Source: Anodontia alba (Eukaryota; Mollusca; Bivalvia; Lucinida; Lucinidae). From it: a stretch of DNA of 64,000 bases. Each line of letters begins with the position of its first letter. Positions within the stretch are counted from its first letter, which is position 1. The stretch lies in contig OZ024825.1 in the NCBI GenBank assembly GCA_964016985.1, positions 43,229,668 through 43,293,667 on the forward strand. Direction: 5' to 3'. The position numbers and the translations under genes are program-made. Positions 1-9,833 of the stretch are shown piece by piece. The notes under the pieces were generated by a model. That model was given only the letters and a program-made list of their open reading frames with translations. It did no database searches and was not told where the DNA came from.

Positions 1-425
1 CCCCTGATTTCAGCAACATTTTCTATTCGTTTTATAACCATTTTCAACGCAGTGTCTATGACTTCACTTGAAATCAATTGAAATTGCAATAGAACTGTTC
101 GTGGAGTTCAAGTATATTAATATACAATATACAGTAATGATCAATCAACCGTTTCGTATTGGTTTTGTATAGGTAAACTCCGTGATTGTCGAGTATACAG
201 TGCGCTTGCAAAACTTTTCGAACAACCCTCGTACAAGCGAAAATGTATATTTATGGGTGGTTGTTACAAGCAATCTTTTATATTTATGGGTGATTGCTTT
301 GAAGATGAAAGTTGAAAATCATCTGGAATACAACTTACTCTTACATTTCCGTCACCTCTTTCAAGATCTGTGCCAATGTCTTCGAAAAGTGATTACATGA
401 CACATGACCTAGCAGTTTGTTTCTT

Positions 426-429
<4 letters not shown>
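1..429. other. Stretch without recognised feature
   Basis: AT-rich DNA. One short open frame (182-400, plus, 72 aa) has no recognisable domain and unremarkable composition. I see no repeat of it elsewhere in the window. Confidence 0.4.

Positions 430-461
<32 letters not shown>
430..461. repeat. Poly-A run
   Basis: An uninterrupted run of 32 A. No AATAAA signal lies just upstream on the plus strand, so it is not clearly the tail of a retroposed transcript. It may be a simple repeat. Confidence 0.9.
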
Positions 462-462
<1 letters not shown>

Positions 463-584
463 ATTGAAGGCTACTGTCAGGCAACTATTGGCCATTTGAG
501 AATATTTACTAAAATGTATGGAATATATAATGAAAATCAAAGGTAGCTTGTAGTCTCTATTACATTTCCCTGTGTATGCTTAGT

Positions 585-840
585 GGTCATTCATGCCGAA
601 TGGAGTCTTCTACCTCAAGTCTTTGGACAGGTTCATTTCCAATAGAAGTAGTGTCTGGTTGGCTTTTATTATTATTAAGTTTTATAGCAATTCCTGTTCT
701 TAATGTAAACAGTGTAGACCTAGATTAGACGCCGCTGCAAACAATGATCCTGATTAGACGCCGCGGTCAGCGGCGTATGATCTTGGTCTACACTGTTTGC
801 TAATGTCCCGTTTATGGGACGCCAGGCATGAATGGGTTAA
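585..840. mobile_element. Palindromic MITE, family T, copy 1
   Basis: The ends are inverted: the left end reads GTCATTCATGCC and the right end reads GGCATGAATGGGTTAA. Near the centre (709-800) are inverted copies of a segment with the core GACGCCGC, flanked by AGTGTAGACC on the left and GGTCTACACT on the right. No coding capacity is present. Related fragments occur at 4683, 24763, 42855 and, as short pieces, near 16740, 17812, 21790, 34650 and 60120. The superfamily is unknown and I could not fix a target-site duplication. Confidence 0.6.
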
Positions 841-1276
841 AAGCTGGTCATTTTCCTACAACCGTGTGGCGGCCGAAAAACGTCTCCCCTTACTTCACTA
901 TGTCTCGCCCATTGTGATCACTAAACAAGTATTATAGAAGCTGTCCTGGAATAGCCACTCACAGAATATAGCCCATCGATGACACCAGGAAGAAGAGCAA
1001 ACGAATCTTGACAGACAGTACATTAACCAAAATAGACACTGACCAGATTGCAATCATGTCATGGCGGCGTGTAGAGATGACATTAACGAGACAAAAACAA
1101 ACTAACTTTAGAGTACCCACTGCGTATGGTTTGTGGAGCAATACATAAAATATTTTTGTTAACTAAAATTCGCATATATTGAGCTAGGCTAAGAAGTAGT
1201 AACTATATAGATGAGTTAAAATAATAGTCACGAACACTCACCCCTGCATTCGCATAGCTTGATCAGGGTCTTTATT
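841..1276. other. Stretch without recognised gene
   Basis: No gene is seen. The right part (about 1240-1275) holds a short TTGATCAGGGTCTTT piece that resembles the inner part of the D element beginning next to it. The minus-strand open frame at 959-1141 (60 aa) has no recognisable feature. Confidence 0.4.
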
Positions 1277-1449
1277 TGAGCCGCAACGACAGAAAACGAA
1301 TCGTCGGAAATGTTCGCCCAGCGAAGATACAGATTGCCCTGCGCATTCGCGCGGTCTGATCAGAATTTTCACGGGGCGCATTTTAAATAGCCAAGATTGC
1401 AACGTTTGTTTATGCGTACAACGAAGACTAAAACAGATTTAAGTCTTCA

Positions 1450-1956
1450 ATCACGAAAACCTACTTATATAATTTTGACCCCCTTAAACCTTGCTTTTAT
1501 GTAGAAAAACAGGGCCCAGTTGTTCAAAGCGTCGTTAGCTTAACGAGCTCGTTAAGGGCCATTTCGTTAACTATTTTAGCGGATTCAATATACAATTTTC
1601 TGAAATTTTTTGCCGAAAAAATGTGAGTAGCTTTTGCACTGCAAAAGCAACTCACATTTTTTCAGCAAAAAATTTCAAAATATTTGTGTATCACTCGATG
1701 TAAATTTTAACGAATCGTTAACTAACGACGTCGTTAGCTTTGAAAAACTGGGCCCTGGGGTTTACAGGTGTGCATACATTATTTTTCTTGTTTCCGCTCA
1801 AACACATATATTGTGGCCTCGCAGAGGCGGTTCTTACGAGTACCCACAATCTATATTTTGAGCAGAAATATGAAAAATATCAAAGTCTTTATTTGAAAAC
1901 TTTCAGTTTTGCTGGTGAAATTTTCAATATATTTGACTAGGCGTGTTTTCGTAATG
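1450..1956. mobile_element. Palindromic MITE, family P, copy 1 (degenerate, itself interrupted)
   Basis: The terminal inverted repeats are ATCACGAAAAC on the left and GCGTGTTTTCGTAATG on the right. The internal blocks match other P copies: TATATAATTTTGACCCCCTT near the left end, then GGGGTTTACAGG, the remains of the central hairpin (about 1795-1862), and TTTTCAATATATTTGA before the right end. The central palindrome is decayed on its left side. A separate element (1511-1756) sits inside the left half, which explains the length of about 507 bp against about 280 bp for a clean copy. Confidence 0.75.
1511..1756. mobile_element. MITE, family G, nested in P copy 1
   Basis: The 246 bp insert has terminal inverted repeats of about 19 bp: AGGGCCCAGTTGTTCAAAGC at the left and GCTTTGAAAAACTGGGCCCT at the right. 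Inside is a hairpin (about 1595-1675) with arms ending in GTGAGTAGC and GCAACTCAC around a short loop. Removing it joins the two halves of the surrounding P element at the position expected from intact copies. I see no clear target-site duplication. It is non-coding and the superfamily is not determined. Confidence 0.75.
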
Positions 1957-2215
1957 GTTAGGCGCAATGTCATGAGGTATGTTTTCTCTGGCAGCGGCTC
2001 ATTTATAGTCATGATCGCAGATCTTTACCGTCTGCCAATCACTTGAATGTACACATTGTATATAAAATTTATATTTCTTGGTTATTTAGATAACCGTTCG
2101 TTTTAGTAAAAATATGCATTTTTCTCATTTCTCCACAACACCATCATTTATGGATACTCAACTTATGTTTTGTGTGGCCTCATGCGCTTCTGATGAGTAT
2201 ACACAACTTCGTACG

Positions 2216-2494
2216 CATCACGAAAACATACCTATATAATTTTGACCCCCTTAAACCCCACTTTTATATAGTAAAACTGGGGTTTGCAGGGGTACAAGTT
2301 ATTTTTCTTATTTTTGCTCAAAACATGGATTGTGGGTACTCGTTAGAACCGCCTCGCCGAGGCGGTTCTAACGAGTACCCACAATCTATGTTTTTGAGCA
2401 GAAATATGAACAATATCACAGCTTTTTATCTGAAAATTTTTATTTTTTGGAGGAAAATTTTTCTATATATTGGAATAGGCGTGTTTTCGTAATG
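2216..2494. mobile_element. Palindromic MITE, family P, copy 2
   Basis: A well-preserved copy of 279 bp. The left end is CATCACGAAAACATACC and the right end is GGCGTGTTTTCGTAATG. The central near-perfect palindrome spans about 2312-2402 with its centre at 2357; its arms read GGGTACTCGTTAGAACCGCC and the complement, separated by one base. No protein is encoded. As RNA it would fold into a hairpin of about 45 bp. Confidence 0.85.
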
Positions 2495-2650
2495 GTTTTG
2501 TGGAGAAATAGCAATACATTCTTCCTAATATCTTTCTGATGCAGGGCTATGCAACCCCTGTGATGTGTACAAATAACTAAGGGACATGAGGAATATTTTT
2601 ATAAAGCAAATTTAAAAAAAAATGCAGTAATAGAGATAGAAAACTAACAG

Positions 2651-3492
2651 AAAAAGTAAGAGAAAAGTCCAGGGAGTGCCACAATCACAAACCGCAGCCC
2701 TTCCCAGACCCAAGAGGAAGAGGAAACCGACACATCTAAACAAGCACAAACCGAACAAACGTACGGAAAGCACTAAGATTAGCTTTCTCTTCCCCAAGCG
2801 AGGTAATCGCAATAGTATAACGACTGAAAAACACAAGAACAAAATGACACACGGAAAGACATACAACAAATCGTAGAATAAACCACAAAGCAACAAGGAG
2901 TAAGACTAACACCGGGACCACCGCCTTAGAACGGTCGGAAGAGCAAACCACGGGGTGGGGTGGGGGGTGGGGGGGGGGTCGGGGCGGTTTAAGCACTTTT
3001 ACAGCTAGCTAACTTCACCCTGGGTCCCGATGTTACTCTTTATACATAAATACATGAAAATTCAGTTCGCATAAAGGCTCCCAACTCAGTCAATGCATCA
3101 AAGCGAAAACATAAAAATCAAATTAATCACTATAATAAACAAAGACGAGTACTCATGGCTAATTCTACTGTATGCCAGAGTAAATGAAAACCAATAGTTG
3201 AACCACGGCGGGCCAAGCCAAAGACATATCGTCAAGCCCCAACCCACAGGTTAAAGTTTTACGAAGAGGCCGTCATTGAGTCTGAGGCCCGAACCACCGT
3301 CGTGCAATTAAAGAGTGAAGCATAGCCATCAACAATGATTGGGTTGACAACTAGGCATGCAGTCTGCCGCATAATATCCAGGCTATAGCCAATTATTTTA
3401 TAACGGTTCATAAGTTTTCTGAATTGCTCCGAAAAGTTAGATTTACCTACAATTTTTCTAAATCTGTATACTAAGTCACCGTAAAATTCGTT
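2651..3492 (-). mobile_element. RT retroelement subfamily A, 5'-truncated copy (3' tail plus RT C-terminus)
   Basis: Read on the minus strand, the segment begins inside the C-terminal part of the RT reading frame (about 3492 to 3290) and runs through the whole 3' tail to the terminal motif GGCACTGGGTT-free end, i.e. CACTCCCTGGACTTTTCTCT followed by a T-rich run. The tail carries a G-rich tract (C-rich in the sense orientation) at 2955-2991. The same RT C-terminus and tail are present at 36.3, 49.5-50.7 and 31.5-32.2 kb. The 5' truncation fits target-primed retrotransposition. Open frames on either strand here are by-products of the tail and not genes. Confidence 0.8.
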
Positions 3493-4044
3493 AAGAACCC
3501 TAGTTTAAATATTAGAAACTTTTACAACACCCCCTAATAATGTAGACCCATACATACCGCTGTTCTCTCTGTATATGATAGGGAAACATGGGAGTATAAA
3601 TTAATATGCAATTCTAATTAAGACCATGAGCAGACAGTGCAAGGCACAGATGATCTAAGTATTTGATGTTTGCATTTGCCTACAGCTAGATTTACGCATG
3701 AAACAGCTCTCTAACTTTAACCCAGAAACAATAGGATTAGATTTTAATCCAATTAGCAATGTTTCCTCCAAACAAATATTGTGCTTTAATTACATTAATG
3801 AACTACATTGTCTGAAAAAGACCCGCCCGGCATGTGCTATCAGATAAGCCTGCGTATCCGTGCAATCAACTGATGCATTCTGTGTTGTCTTTAAGAATAA
3901 CTGTAAAATATAGAATATATTGTCAAAAGAGACTGTGCAGTTTTCCAGATGTGTAAGTTGATCAGAGTCTTCATTGATCACATTATGATACAGAGGCTCT
4001 CGAAATCTGGTTGCTCACTATTTGTAATATTTATGCGGTACTAA
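3493..4044. other. Stretch without gene; weak D-family traces
   Basis: No coding is recognised. About 3825-3985 contains short D-like pieces (GCCTGCGTATCCGTGCAATC, then TTGATCAGAGTCTTCATTG), possibly an old D copy interrupted by unrelated DNA. Confidence 0.35.
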
Positions 4045-4275
4045 TAAGAAATGGGTCGGAACGTAAAAAACGTACTTCTGACATGTGCGCCCAACGAAGA
4101 CTCGAATCAGCCTGCGCATCCGCGTAGTCTGATCAGAGTATTCATTGTTCACACGAAGAACCTTTACATCCTTGATATCCAAAATGCGCCCAGTGAAGAT
4201 TCTGATCAGACTTCGCAGGCTGATTTGAATCACTGAGCGCACATATCCAAAAGGACGTTTCCGGACGTTTCGGCT
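4045..4275. mobile_element. Palindromic MITE, family D, copy 2
   Basis: Contains the diagnostic D blocks in order: TGACATGTGCGCCCAACGAA, GCGCATCCGCG, AGTCTGATCAGAGT, a middle segment with TCCTTGATATCCAAAATGCG, then GTGAAGATTCTGATCAGACT and an inverted end with GAGCGCACATATCC. It is non-coding; the two overlapping short open frames on opposite strands arise from the inverted symmetry. Confidence 0.6.
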
Positions 4276-4682
4276 GTTTTAACGCTCAATATACCGTCAT
4301 AAAGGTGTCAGTTGATGCGATCATTTACTACGATTATTACATTATGATGCTACGTGACGAAATTAATCACAGTTTAATCAATATTATCTGGTTCATAGCT
4401 ACATGTCTTATATGCTTTTGTTTCTTCAAAATACAATTAGTGTTTAACACAATGTAACGCAACTTGAGAAAATGGTCATTTCTCTTACACGAAATGCTAA
4501 GACTCAAATCAGCTTGCTCATCTACGCAGAAATAAACAGTTTATCCAGGAAAGGCCATAATAACGACGCATAGCCTTCCTGATTACTGAAAGAAGAAACA
4601 GTAGTGAGCAAACAATTACAAAGAGCGGCACAGTTGCATTAGCCGACAAATAAACAAACAACGGAACTCCATCAAGGAAACA
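4276..4682. other. Stretch without gene; possible old RT tail
   Basis: No gene is seen. About 4555-4640 (minus strand) resembles the diverged RT-tail type seen at 13.6 and 26.2 kb, with GCATAGCCTTCCTGATTACT as the clearest match. Confidence in that match is low. Confidence 0.3.
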
Positions 4683-4822
4683 TCATTAACCCATTTATTC
4701 CGAGTAGACTCTTTTACATTAACTTTTTGGACATGTCCATTTCCTGTATAATGCGTGTCTGGTTAGGTTTTATCATTGCATTTTGTGCAAATTTCTGAAC
4801 TTAATGCAAATAGTGAGACGCC
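4683..4822. mobile_element. Half of a family T MITE (copy 2), broken at its palindrome centre
   Basis: Starts with TTAACCCATTTATTCCGA, matching the T terminus, continues with the T internal sequence (GTGTCTGGTTAGGTTTTATC) and stops at GACGCCGCGG, the middle of the T palindrome. There it passes directly into the half P element at 4823. Confidence 0.6.
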
Positions 4823-4962
4823 GCGGCGGTTCTAACGAGTACCCACAATCTATGTTTTTGAGCAGAAATAAGAAAAATAATGTATACCCCTGTAAACCCT
4901 AGTTTTACTACATAAAAGTGAGGTTTAAGGGGGTCAAATTATATAGGTATGTTTTCGTGATG
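4823..4962. mobile_element. Half of a family P MITE (copy 3)
   Basis: Begins at the P palindrome centre (GGCGGTTCTAACGAGTACCC) and runs through the right half to the terminal repeat, ending GTTTTCGTGATG. The left half is missing and is replaced by a half T element. The remaining half is close to other copies, so the loss is not general decay. Confidence 0.8.
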
Positions 4963-5019
4963 CAGATTGAAATAATGGCAAAGCAAAAACCACATATGAA
5001 CCACCGTCGCACGAACAAA

Positions 5020-5175
5020 GAAGAACAGCAACAGAGGAATCGCCTTGGAACGGTCAGTAGTAAACCTACTGGATGGAGTGGGGGTGGGGTAGGGGTGGGT
5101 GGGGATGTGGGGTAAGGCTTTAACTTGTTTTAGTCGTACGAAACCTCGCCATTATCTCAAGCCCTATCGGTCGAT
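5020..5175 (-). mobile_element. Diverged RT-element tail fragment
   Basis: In the minus orientation it carries tail landmarks: GGAACGGTCAGTAGT at 5046 followed by a G-rich stretch at 5074-5113 and a weak AAGGCTTTAACTTG match to the segment next to the tract. Similarity is partial, so this could be an older subfamily. Confidence 0.45.
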
Positions 5176-5940
5176 ACAAAATCAACACAAAACCTACTTA
5201 TTGATTCACAGATGGTGAACAACCATTAACCGTTATATATGTTTCGCATACATTTGAAAATTATAATAAAACAAGTAATCCCGGCGATTTTCATTTGCGG
5301 ACTTCGGCATGTCATTTGCCGGTATTTTTTCCTTCATTGTTTTCGATTGCGTACAAGTGTTTGATAACAAATGCGTATCTCTTCCGTCAGCCAATGTTAA
5401 CATCGTTAAATGTTAACATTGTTGCCCCTTGCTCACCACGAGGCTATAATGCATTTTCTTATTTTGTTTGTTTCGGAAACTGTAAGTTCCATTTTAACAC
5501 ATTAAAATAAATAACATCCTTAATAAAATTCCTTTCAAAGCATTAAAATGTTTATCTAAAACCAGCGTGTGTGTAAGCCAGACACATAAGCAATATAGAG
5601 TGACTGGTTTTGGCCAGGCTTCAAAAACTTGAGTGCTTAAAATTAGCTAAAAACTCCGTTATTCGTTTGGCCAGGCTTGGGTCGGGTGAGTGATTACAAT
5701 TCAGGTGAGCAAGTGCTGTGCGCTTTTGTCATGTGGAATTATTATATTCCTGTACGCAACTGATATCGGTTTTTTGTACGCAATTTATATATAATTATTG
5801 TTCGGTTTGTGCGCAAATGAAATTCCCCCAGTGATCCATAGGCCACAATTCGCTCACCTGCATACTTGCAAATACCACGCAACATTCTTCCAGTATTGCA
5901 CAGCAACTGAGACAATAATTTGACCATACTATAGAAAGGT
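5176..5940. other. Stretch without recognised feature
   Basis: AT-rich. Short open frames at 5295-5510 (plus) and 5742-5927 (minus) show no motif or repeat partner that I can see. Confidence 0.4.
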
Positions 5941-7640
5941 CAACGATCATCCTAGGCTCATCATTTTAACATACTTAGTAGACTTTGTCCCCGATGCTGT
6001 ATACCAAGATTCAACCTCAAAGCTTTCGTAGTACCGGAGAAGAAGATTTTTAAGTGTTTTACCATATATGGGCATGACAGCCATCTTGTTCAAAACCATT
6101 TGAACAAAGTGTCAACATCCCATCGACAGAAGGCCCCATGTATAATCTGGTGAAAATTAGTCAAGTGGTTTTAGAGAAGGTTTGAAGATGTCATGGTTTT
6201 ACACCTGTATATAGCACAGGGGCAAGGGCAGATAACCCAAGAGGGGTTGTAAAATTTTGGTCCTAACCATAACATTTTACTACTTTAATAATACATTGAA
6301 AAAAAAAACAAGAAAAAAAAAAAAAAAACGATTTTTCAAATCCCCCTCACCCACCCCAACCTTGGTAGAGCTTGAGTCCTCGATGCTATGTACAAAGATT
6401 CAGCCCGAAAGTTTTAATGGTTCTGGAGAAGAAACTTTTCAAGAGTGTTTACAATATAAAGACATGGCGGCCATCTTGTTTAATTGCGCAGAACCATTTA
6501 AACATATTGGCAATACCCTTTCGATAGAAGGACCATGTGAAATCTGGTGAAAATTGCTCAAGTAGTTTCAGAGAAGAAGACATTTAAAAATTGCACAATT
6601 TTATACATGTAAATAGCCAGTGTCAGGGCAGATAACCCTAAAGGGACAAAAATTGATTATAACTAAACATTTTTACTACTTTAATCACATTTTGCGAGTT
6701 TCAGCCATTAGTCTTTAATACATTCTGAGAAAATGATTTTTCAACAGTTTCCCCATATAAATCCATGGGGATGCAAATGCAAATTTGATCTTGCCATAAA
6801 AAGGTCAAATGTCCACTTACGGTCATCATTTAAACAAACTTGGTAGACCTTGAGTCCTCGATGCTACAATGTATATACCAAGATTCAGCCCCAAAGCTTT
6901 CCTGGGTCTTGAGAAGAAGATTTTAAGTGTTTCTACCTTATTTGGGCACGACATTTATCTTGTTCAGTTTCACGGAACCATTTGAACAAATTGACAAAAC
7001 CCTTTGGAACATTTGAACAAACTGGCAAACCCTTTTTAACAGGTGGCCTCATGCGAAATCTGGTGAAAATTGCTCAAGCAGTTTTGAAAAAGAAGACATT
7101 TAAAAATTACACAATTTTATACATGTATATAGCCCAGGGGCAAGGACAGATAACCCCCAGGGGACAAAATTTAGATTATAACATAGATGGCTTACTACTT
7201 TTATCACTCATTGCCATTAGTCTTTCATACATTTTGAGAAAATGACTTTTCAACATTTTCCCCATACGAATGCATGTGGATGCACATTTGACCTTGCCGT
7301 TAAAAAGGTCAAAGGCAACCTGGGGTTATCATTTGAACAAACTTGGTAGATCTTGAGTGCATGATGCTATATACATGTACCAAGATTCAGCCTTGAAGCT
7401 TTCTTGGTTCTGGAGAAGAAGATTTCAAAGTGTTTTTACCATATATGGCCATGGCGGCCATCTTGATTAACGGACCATAACCATGTTTATAAATTTTCAA
7501 TACCCTTTAAATAGAAGGCTCTACATGAAGTTTTAAGAAAATTGGCTCAGGAGTTACAGAGGAGAAGTCTTTTAAAGGTGTGGACAGAGGACGGACGTCA
7601 AGTGATCACAAAAGTTCATCCTGAGCCTTGTTCAGGTGAT
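5941..7640 (+). repeat. Tandem-repeat element with four units of about 0.4-0.5 kb
   Basis: The segment 'GATGCT..TATACCAAGATTCAGCC' recurs near 5991, 6380, 6857 and 7360, each time followed by a motif like GGAGAAGAAGATTTTAAGTG and then GGCGGCCATCTTG or a variant. Spacing is about 390-500 bp. The right end (7590-7640) has GGACGGACGTCAAGTGATCA and a terminal inverted pair CCTGAGCCTTGTTCAGG, very like the end of the array at 33.3-33.4 kb. It has no coding potential. The architecture resembles Helentron-associated or pearl-type elements of bivalves, which is an inference. Confidence 0.65.
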
Positions 7641-7680
7641 CAAATCAGACATCGTAAAACGTGGCGTCTACTCAGGATAT

Positions 7681-7972
7681 AGTTGGATGCGCCGTCCGAC
7701 TGGAGACCAGGAGGTCGCAGGTTCAACCCCCGCCGAGGTCGGCAACATTCTTTCATGGAGATTGATCATGAAATATTTTCTACGGTCATTCTCTCCTTTC
7801 CGCTGATTCAAGAAGGGCAGTTGTCAGTTTCTGGCGAAAGAATGTGCACAATACTGGTTAACCGCTTAGAGGACTAAGCCTGCCCAGTAAACGTGTGGTT
7901 AGGTAAACTGGTCGCGCTCGACATGACCCCATTGGGTTGACTGGGCCGTAAAACCTCAACACAAACAAACAA
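7681..7972 (+). mobile_element. tRNA-derived SINE, copy 1 (slightly 5'-truncated)
   Basis: Starts at AGTTGGATGCGCCGTCC, i.e. inside the tRNA-like A box, has a B-box-like CAGGTTCAACCCC, a long body shared with the copies at 8.57, 43.46 and 53.47 kb, and ends in ACACAAACAAACAAAC. Flanking direct repeats ACTCAGGATAT at 7670-7680 and 7973-7983 are perfect 11 bp target-site duplications. Open frames in it are not genes. Confidence 0.9.
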
Positions 7973-7983
7973 ACTCAGGATAT

Positions 7984-8366
7984 ATCATTTGTCACTGATC
8001 CAGCAGATTTACGAGTACATGCCTAAACAGTTTGTAAACGTGTTTAAAATTTCGGACTTGTATGTAAAGGAGTAAATGTATCCGAATTTATCGAGGAAAT
8101 ATGATCACAGACACTGAATGATAGTTGAATACTGCCTGGTCAAAAGCTATGTATCAAGGGAAATACTAGTATGATTATTATGATGGAGTAAATTTTCCTG
8201 TCAGAAGCAACCATAGTAAATTGTTATTCAAAGCGGTAAAAGACTTTATGTCATGACCTTCTCTGACATAGTATGGAACACGCATCTCTGTGCTATATTT
8301 TACGATAATACATCAATAATAAATGAACTCTTCATGCCAACGTATTTTTATGTCCCCTAACCTACG
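7984..8366. other. Stretch without recognised feature
   Basis: No gene or repeat recognised. Confidence 0.4.
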
Positions 8367-8424
8367 GAGGTGTGTGTGTGTGGAGGAGAGGGGGCGTGCG
8401 GGAGGGGGCGGGGGGGAGGGGGGA
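8367..8424. repeat. GT repeat and G-rich tract
   Basis: A short GTGTGTGTGT run is followed by several runs of four or more G (GGGGGCG, GGAGGGGGCGGGGGGGAGGG). The plus strand could form a G-quadruplex. It may be a relic of the G-rich tract seen in the RT tails, but flanking similarity is lacking. Confidence 0.6.
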
Positions 8425-8571
8425 AGCTTATTGATTTTGATTCGGATCCCGTTGGCATCGGCGTCGGCATGACACTTCCTCAGTTGTTGGATGCTAACCA
8501 AATTTTCATGTATACATAATTGGGGCATACGTACAATAGAACCGATTAGATATTTGTTACTCAGACTTACT

Positions 8572-8888
8572 ACGGCCTCGGTGGCTCAGTTGGATGCGCC
8601 GTCCGACTGGAGACCAGGAGGTCGCGGGTTCAACCCCCGCCGAGGTCGGCAACATTCTTTCGTGGAGACTGATCATGAAATATTTTCTACGAACATTCTC
8701 TCCCTTCCGCAGATTCAAGAAGGGCAGTTGTCAGTTTCTGGCGAAAGAATGTGCACAATACTGGTTAACCGCTTAGAGGACTAAGCCTGCCCAGTAAACA
8801 TGTGGTTAGGTAAACTGACCGCGCTCGACATGACCCCATGGGGTTGACTGGGCCGTAAAACCTCAACACAAACAAACAAACAAAACCT
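8572..8888 (+). mobile_element. tRNA-derived SINE, copy 2 (most complete)
   Basis: Begins ACGGCCTCGGTGGCTCAGTT. The A-box region GTGGCTCAGTTGG (8581-8593) and the B-box region GGGTTCAACCCCC (8627-8639) have the spacing of an internal RNA polymerase III promoter. The body includes CGCTCGACATGACCCC and the tail ends ACACAAACAAACAAACAAAA. AGACTTACT at 8563-8571 and 8889-8897 is a 9 bp target-site duplication. It is about 317 bp. It is not a functional tRNA gene, since no 3' acceptor half follows the B box. Confidence 0.92.
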
Positions 8889-8897
8889 AGACTTACT

Positions 8898-9354
8898 TTT
8901 CAAAGCCACACCAGCAGAAAGACTGAAAATTCACGGTTGGGGACATTTGTTAATTTTCTCTTAAAACACTGTTACAAAATGCAATATGAATGGGGGAAAA
9001 TTTAATTATCACGTTTACTGAACGGATTAGAAGTTTGTCATGGCTAAACCGCCGCTATAGCATATGGGAAAAGCATAGGTTCATGCGAGCCTGCGCATGC
9101 GTGCAGTCTCGCCAGAACATATGCTGTTCGCTTACGTTAGCGGTAGGCCAATGGAAAACTTTAGCCAAAACACTAGATATGAGGTTTTGCTAAGGTTAAG
9201 TACGCAGCAAAATGCAGATTTAATAGGAAGTCCGAAGGGCCTATATCTCGCGACGTGGCTAATTCGAACAGCGTTGATTAAAATGCAAACAAATATGAAT
9301 AACCTTTACGACCAGGAAAACCTATGAAAAAAAAAAAAAGAACCTAATATACAA
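8898..9354. other. Stretch without recognised feature
   Basis: Short open frames at 8990-9193 and 9097-9327 (plus) have no recognisable domain. A D-like GCGAGCCTGCGCATGCGTGC occurs near 9086. Confidence 0.35.
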
Positions 9355-9833
9355 TGTAGTCATGCAAATTCTGATCAACCTGCGCTTTCGTGCATTCTAA
9401 TAAGAATTTTCGCAGTGCTATTACGAAAACACGCCTATTCAAATATATAGAAACTTTCACTTCCAAAATCTGAAAATTTTCAAATAAAAAATTCTGATAT
9501 TTTTCATATTTCTGCTCAAAACAAAGATTGTGGGTATTCGTTAGAACCGCCTCGGCGAGGCGGTTCTAACGAGTACCCACAGTCTATGGTTTTGAGCAGA
9601 AATAATAAAAATAACGTATACCCCTGTAAACCCCAGTTTTACTATATAAAAGTGGGGTTTAAGGGGGTCAAAATTATATAGGCGTGTTTTCGTGATGACA
9701 TTTTGGATAATCAAAGATGCAAAGTTTCTTTATGAGGACAATGAAGACTGATCAGAGTATGCGGAAGCGCAGGTTGATCTGAGTCTTCGTTTGGCGTACA
9801 TGTCAGAAGGTACATTTTCTCACGTGACGGCTC
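9355..9833. mobile_element. Palindromic MITE, family D, copy 3 (interrupted by P)
   Basis: The left part (9355-9418) has TTCTGATCAACCTGCGC and AGAATTTTCGCAGTGC. The right part (9698-9833) resumes with ATTTTGGATAATCAAAGATG, then GAAGACTGATCAGAG and the terminal TACATTTTCTCACGTGACGG. The P copy at 9419-9697 sits exactly between the GTGC and ATTTTGGATA blocks that are contiguous as GCGCATTTTGGATA in other D copies. Confidence 0.65.
9419..9697. mobile_element. Palindromic MITE, family P, copy 4
   Basis: Ends TATTACGAAAACACGCC and GGCGTGTTTTCGTGATG. The central hairpin runs over 9511-9600 with a single centre base at 9555. Internal blocks CCCCTGTAAACCCCAG and AGTGGGGTTTAAGGGGGTC are themselves partly inverted around GTTTTACTATATAAAA. 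It is inserted in a D element. Confidence 0.88.

Larger units (their letters stand above)
1277..2011. mobile_element. Palindromic MITE, family D, copy 1 (interrupted)
   Basis: It starts with TGAGCCGCAACGACAGAAAA and ends, inverted, with a TTTTCTCTGGCAGCGGCTCA-like terminus. Between them are the D-family inner motifs: GCCCAGCGAAGA, TGCGCATTCGCGC, TCTGATCAGAAT and a middle segment ATAGCCAAGATTGCAA. A P element (1450-1956) is inserted in its right half, so about 500 bp of the interval is foreign. It is non-coding. Confidence 0.6.

Noticed and set aside
8581..8650. A tRNA gene
   Set aside because: A- and B-box-like segments are present, but there is no complete cloverleaf with a 3' acceptor stem, the sequence continues into a long shared body with a CAAA tail, and target-site duplications flank it. 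It is a SINE.
9355..9420. Bacterial promoters, ribosome binding sites and operators suggested by palindromes such as TGATCAGA
   Set aside because: The palindromes belong to a dispersed MITE family in a eukaryotic genome; bacterial regulatory logic does not apply.
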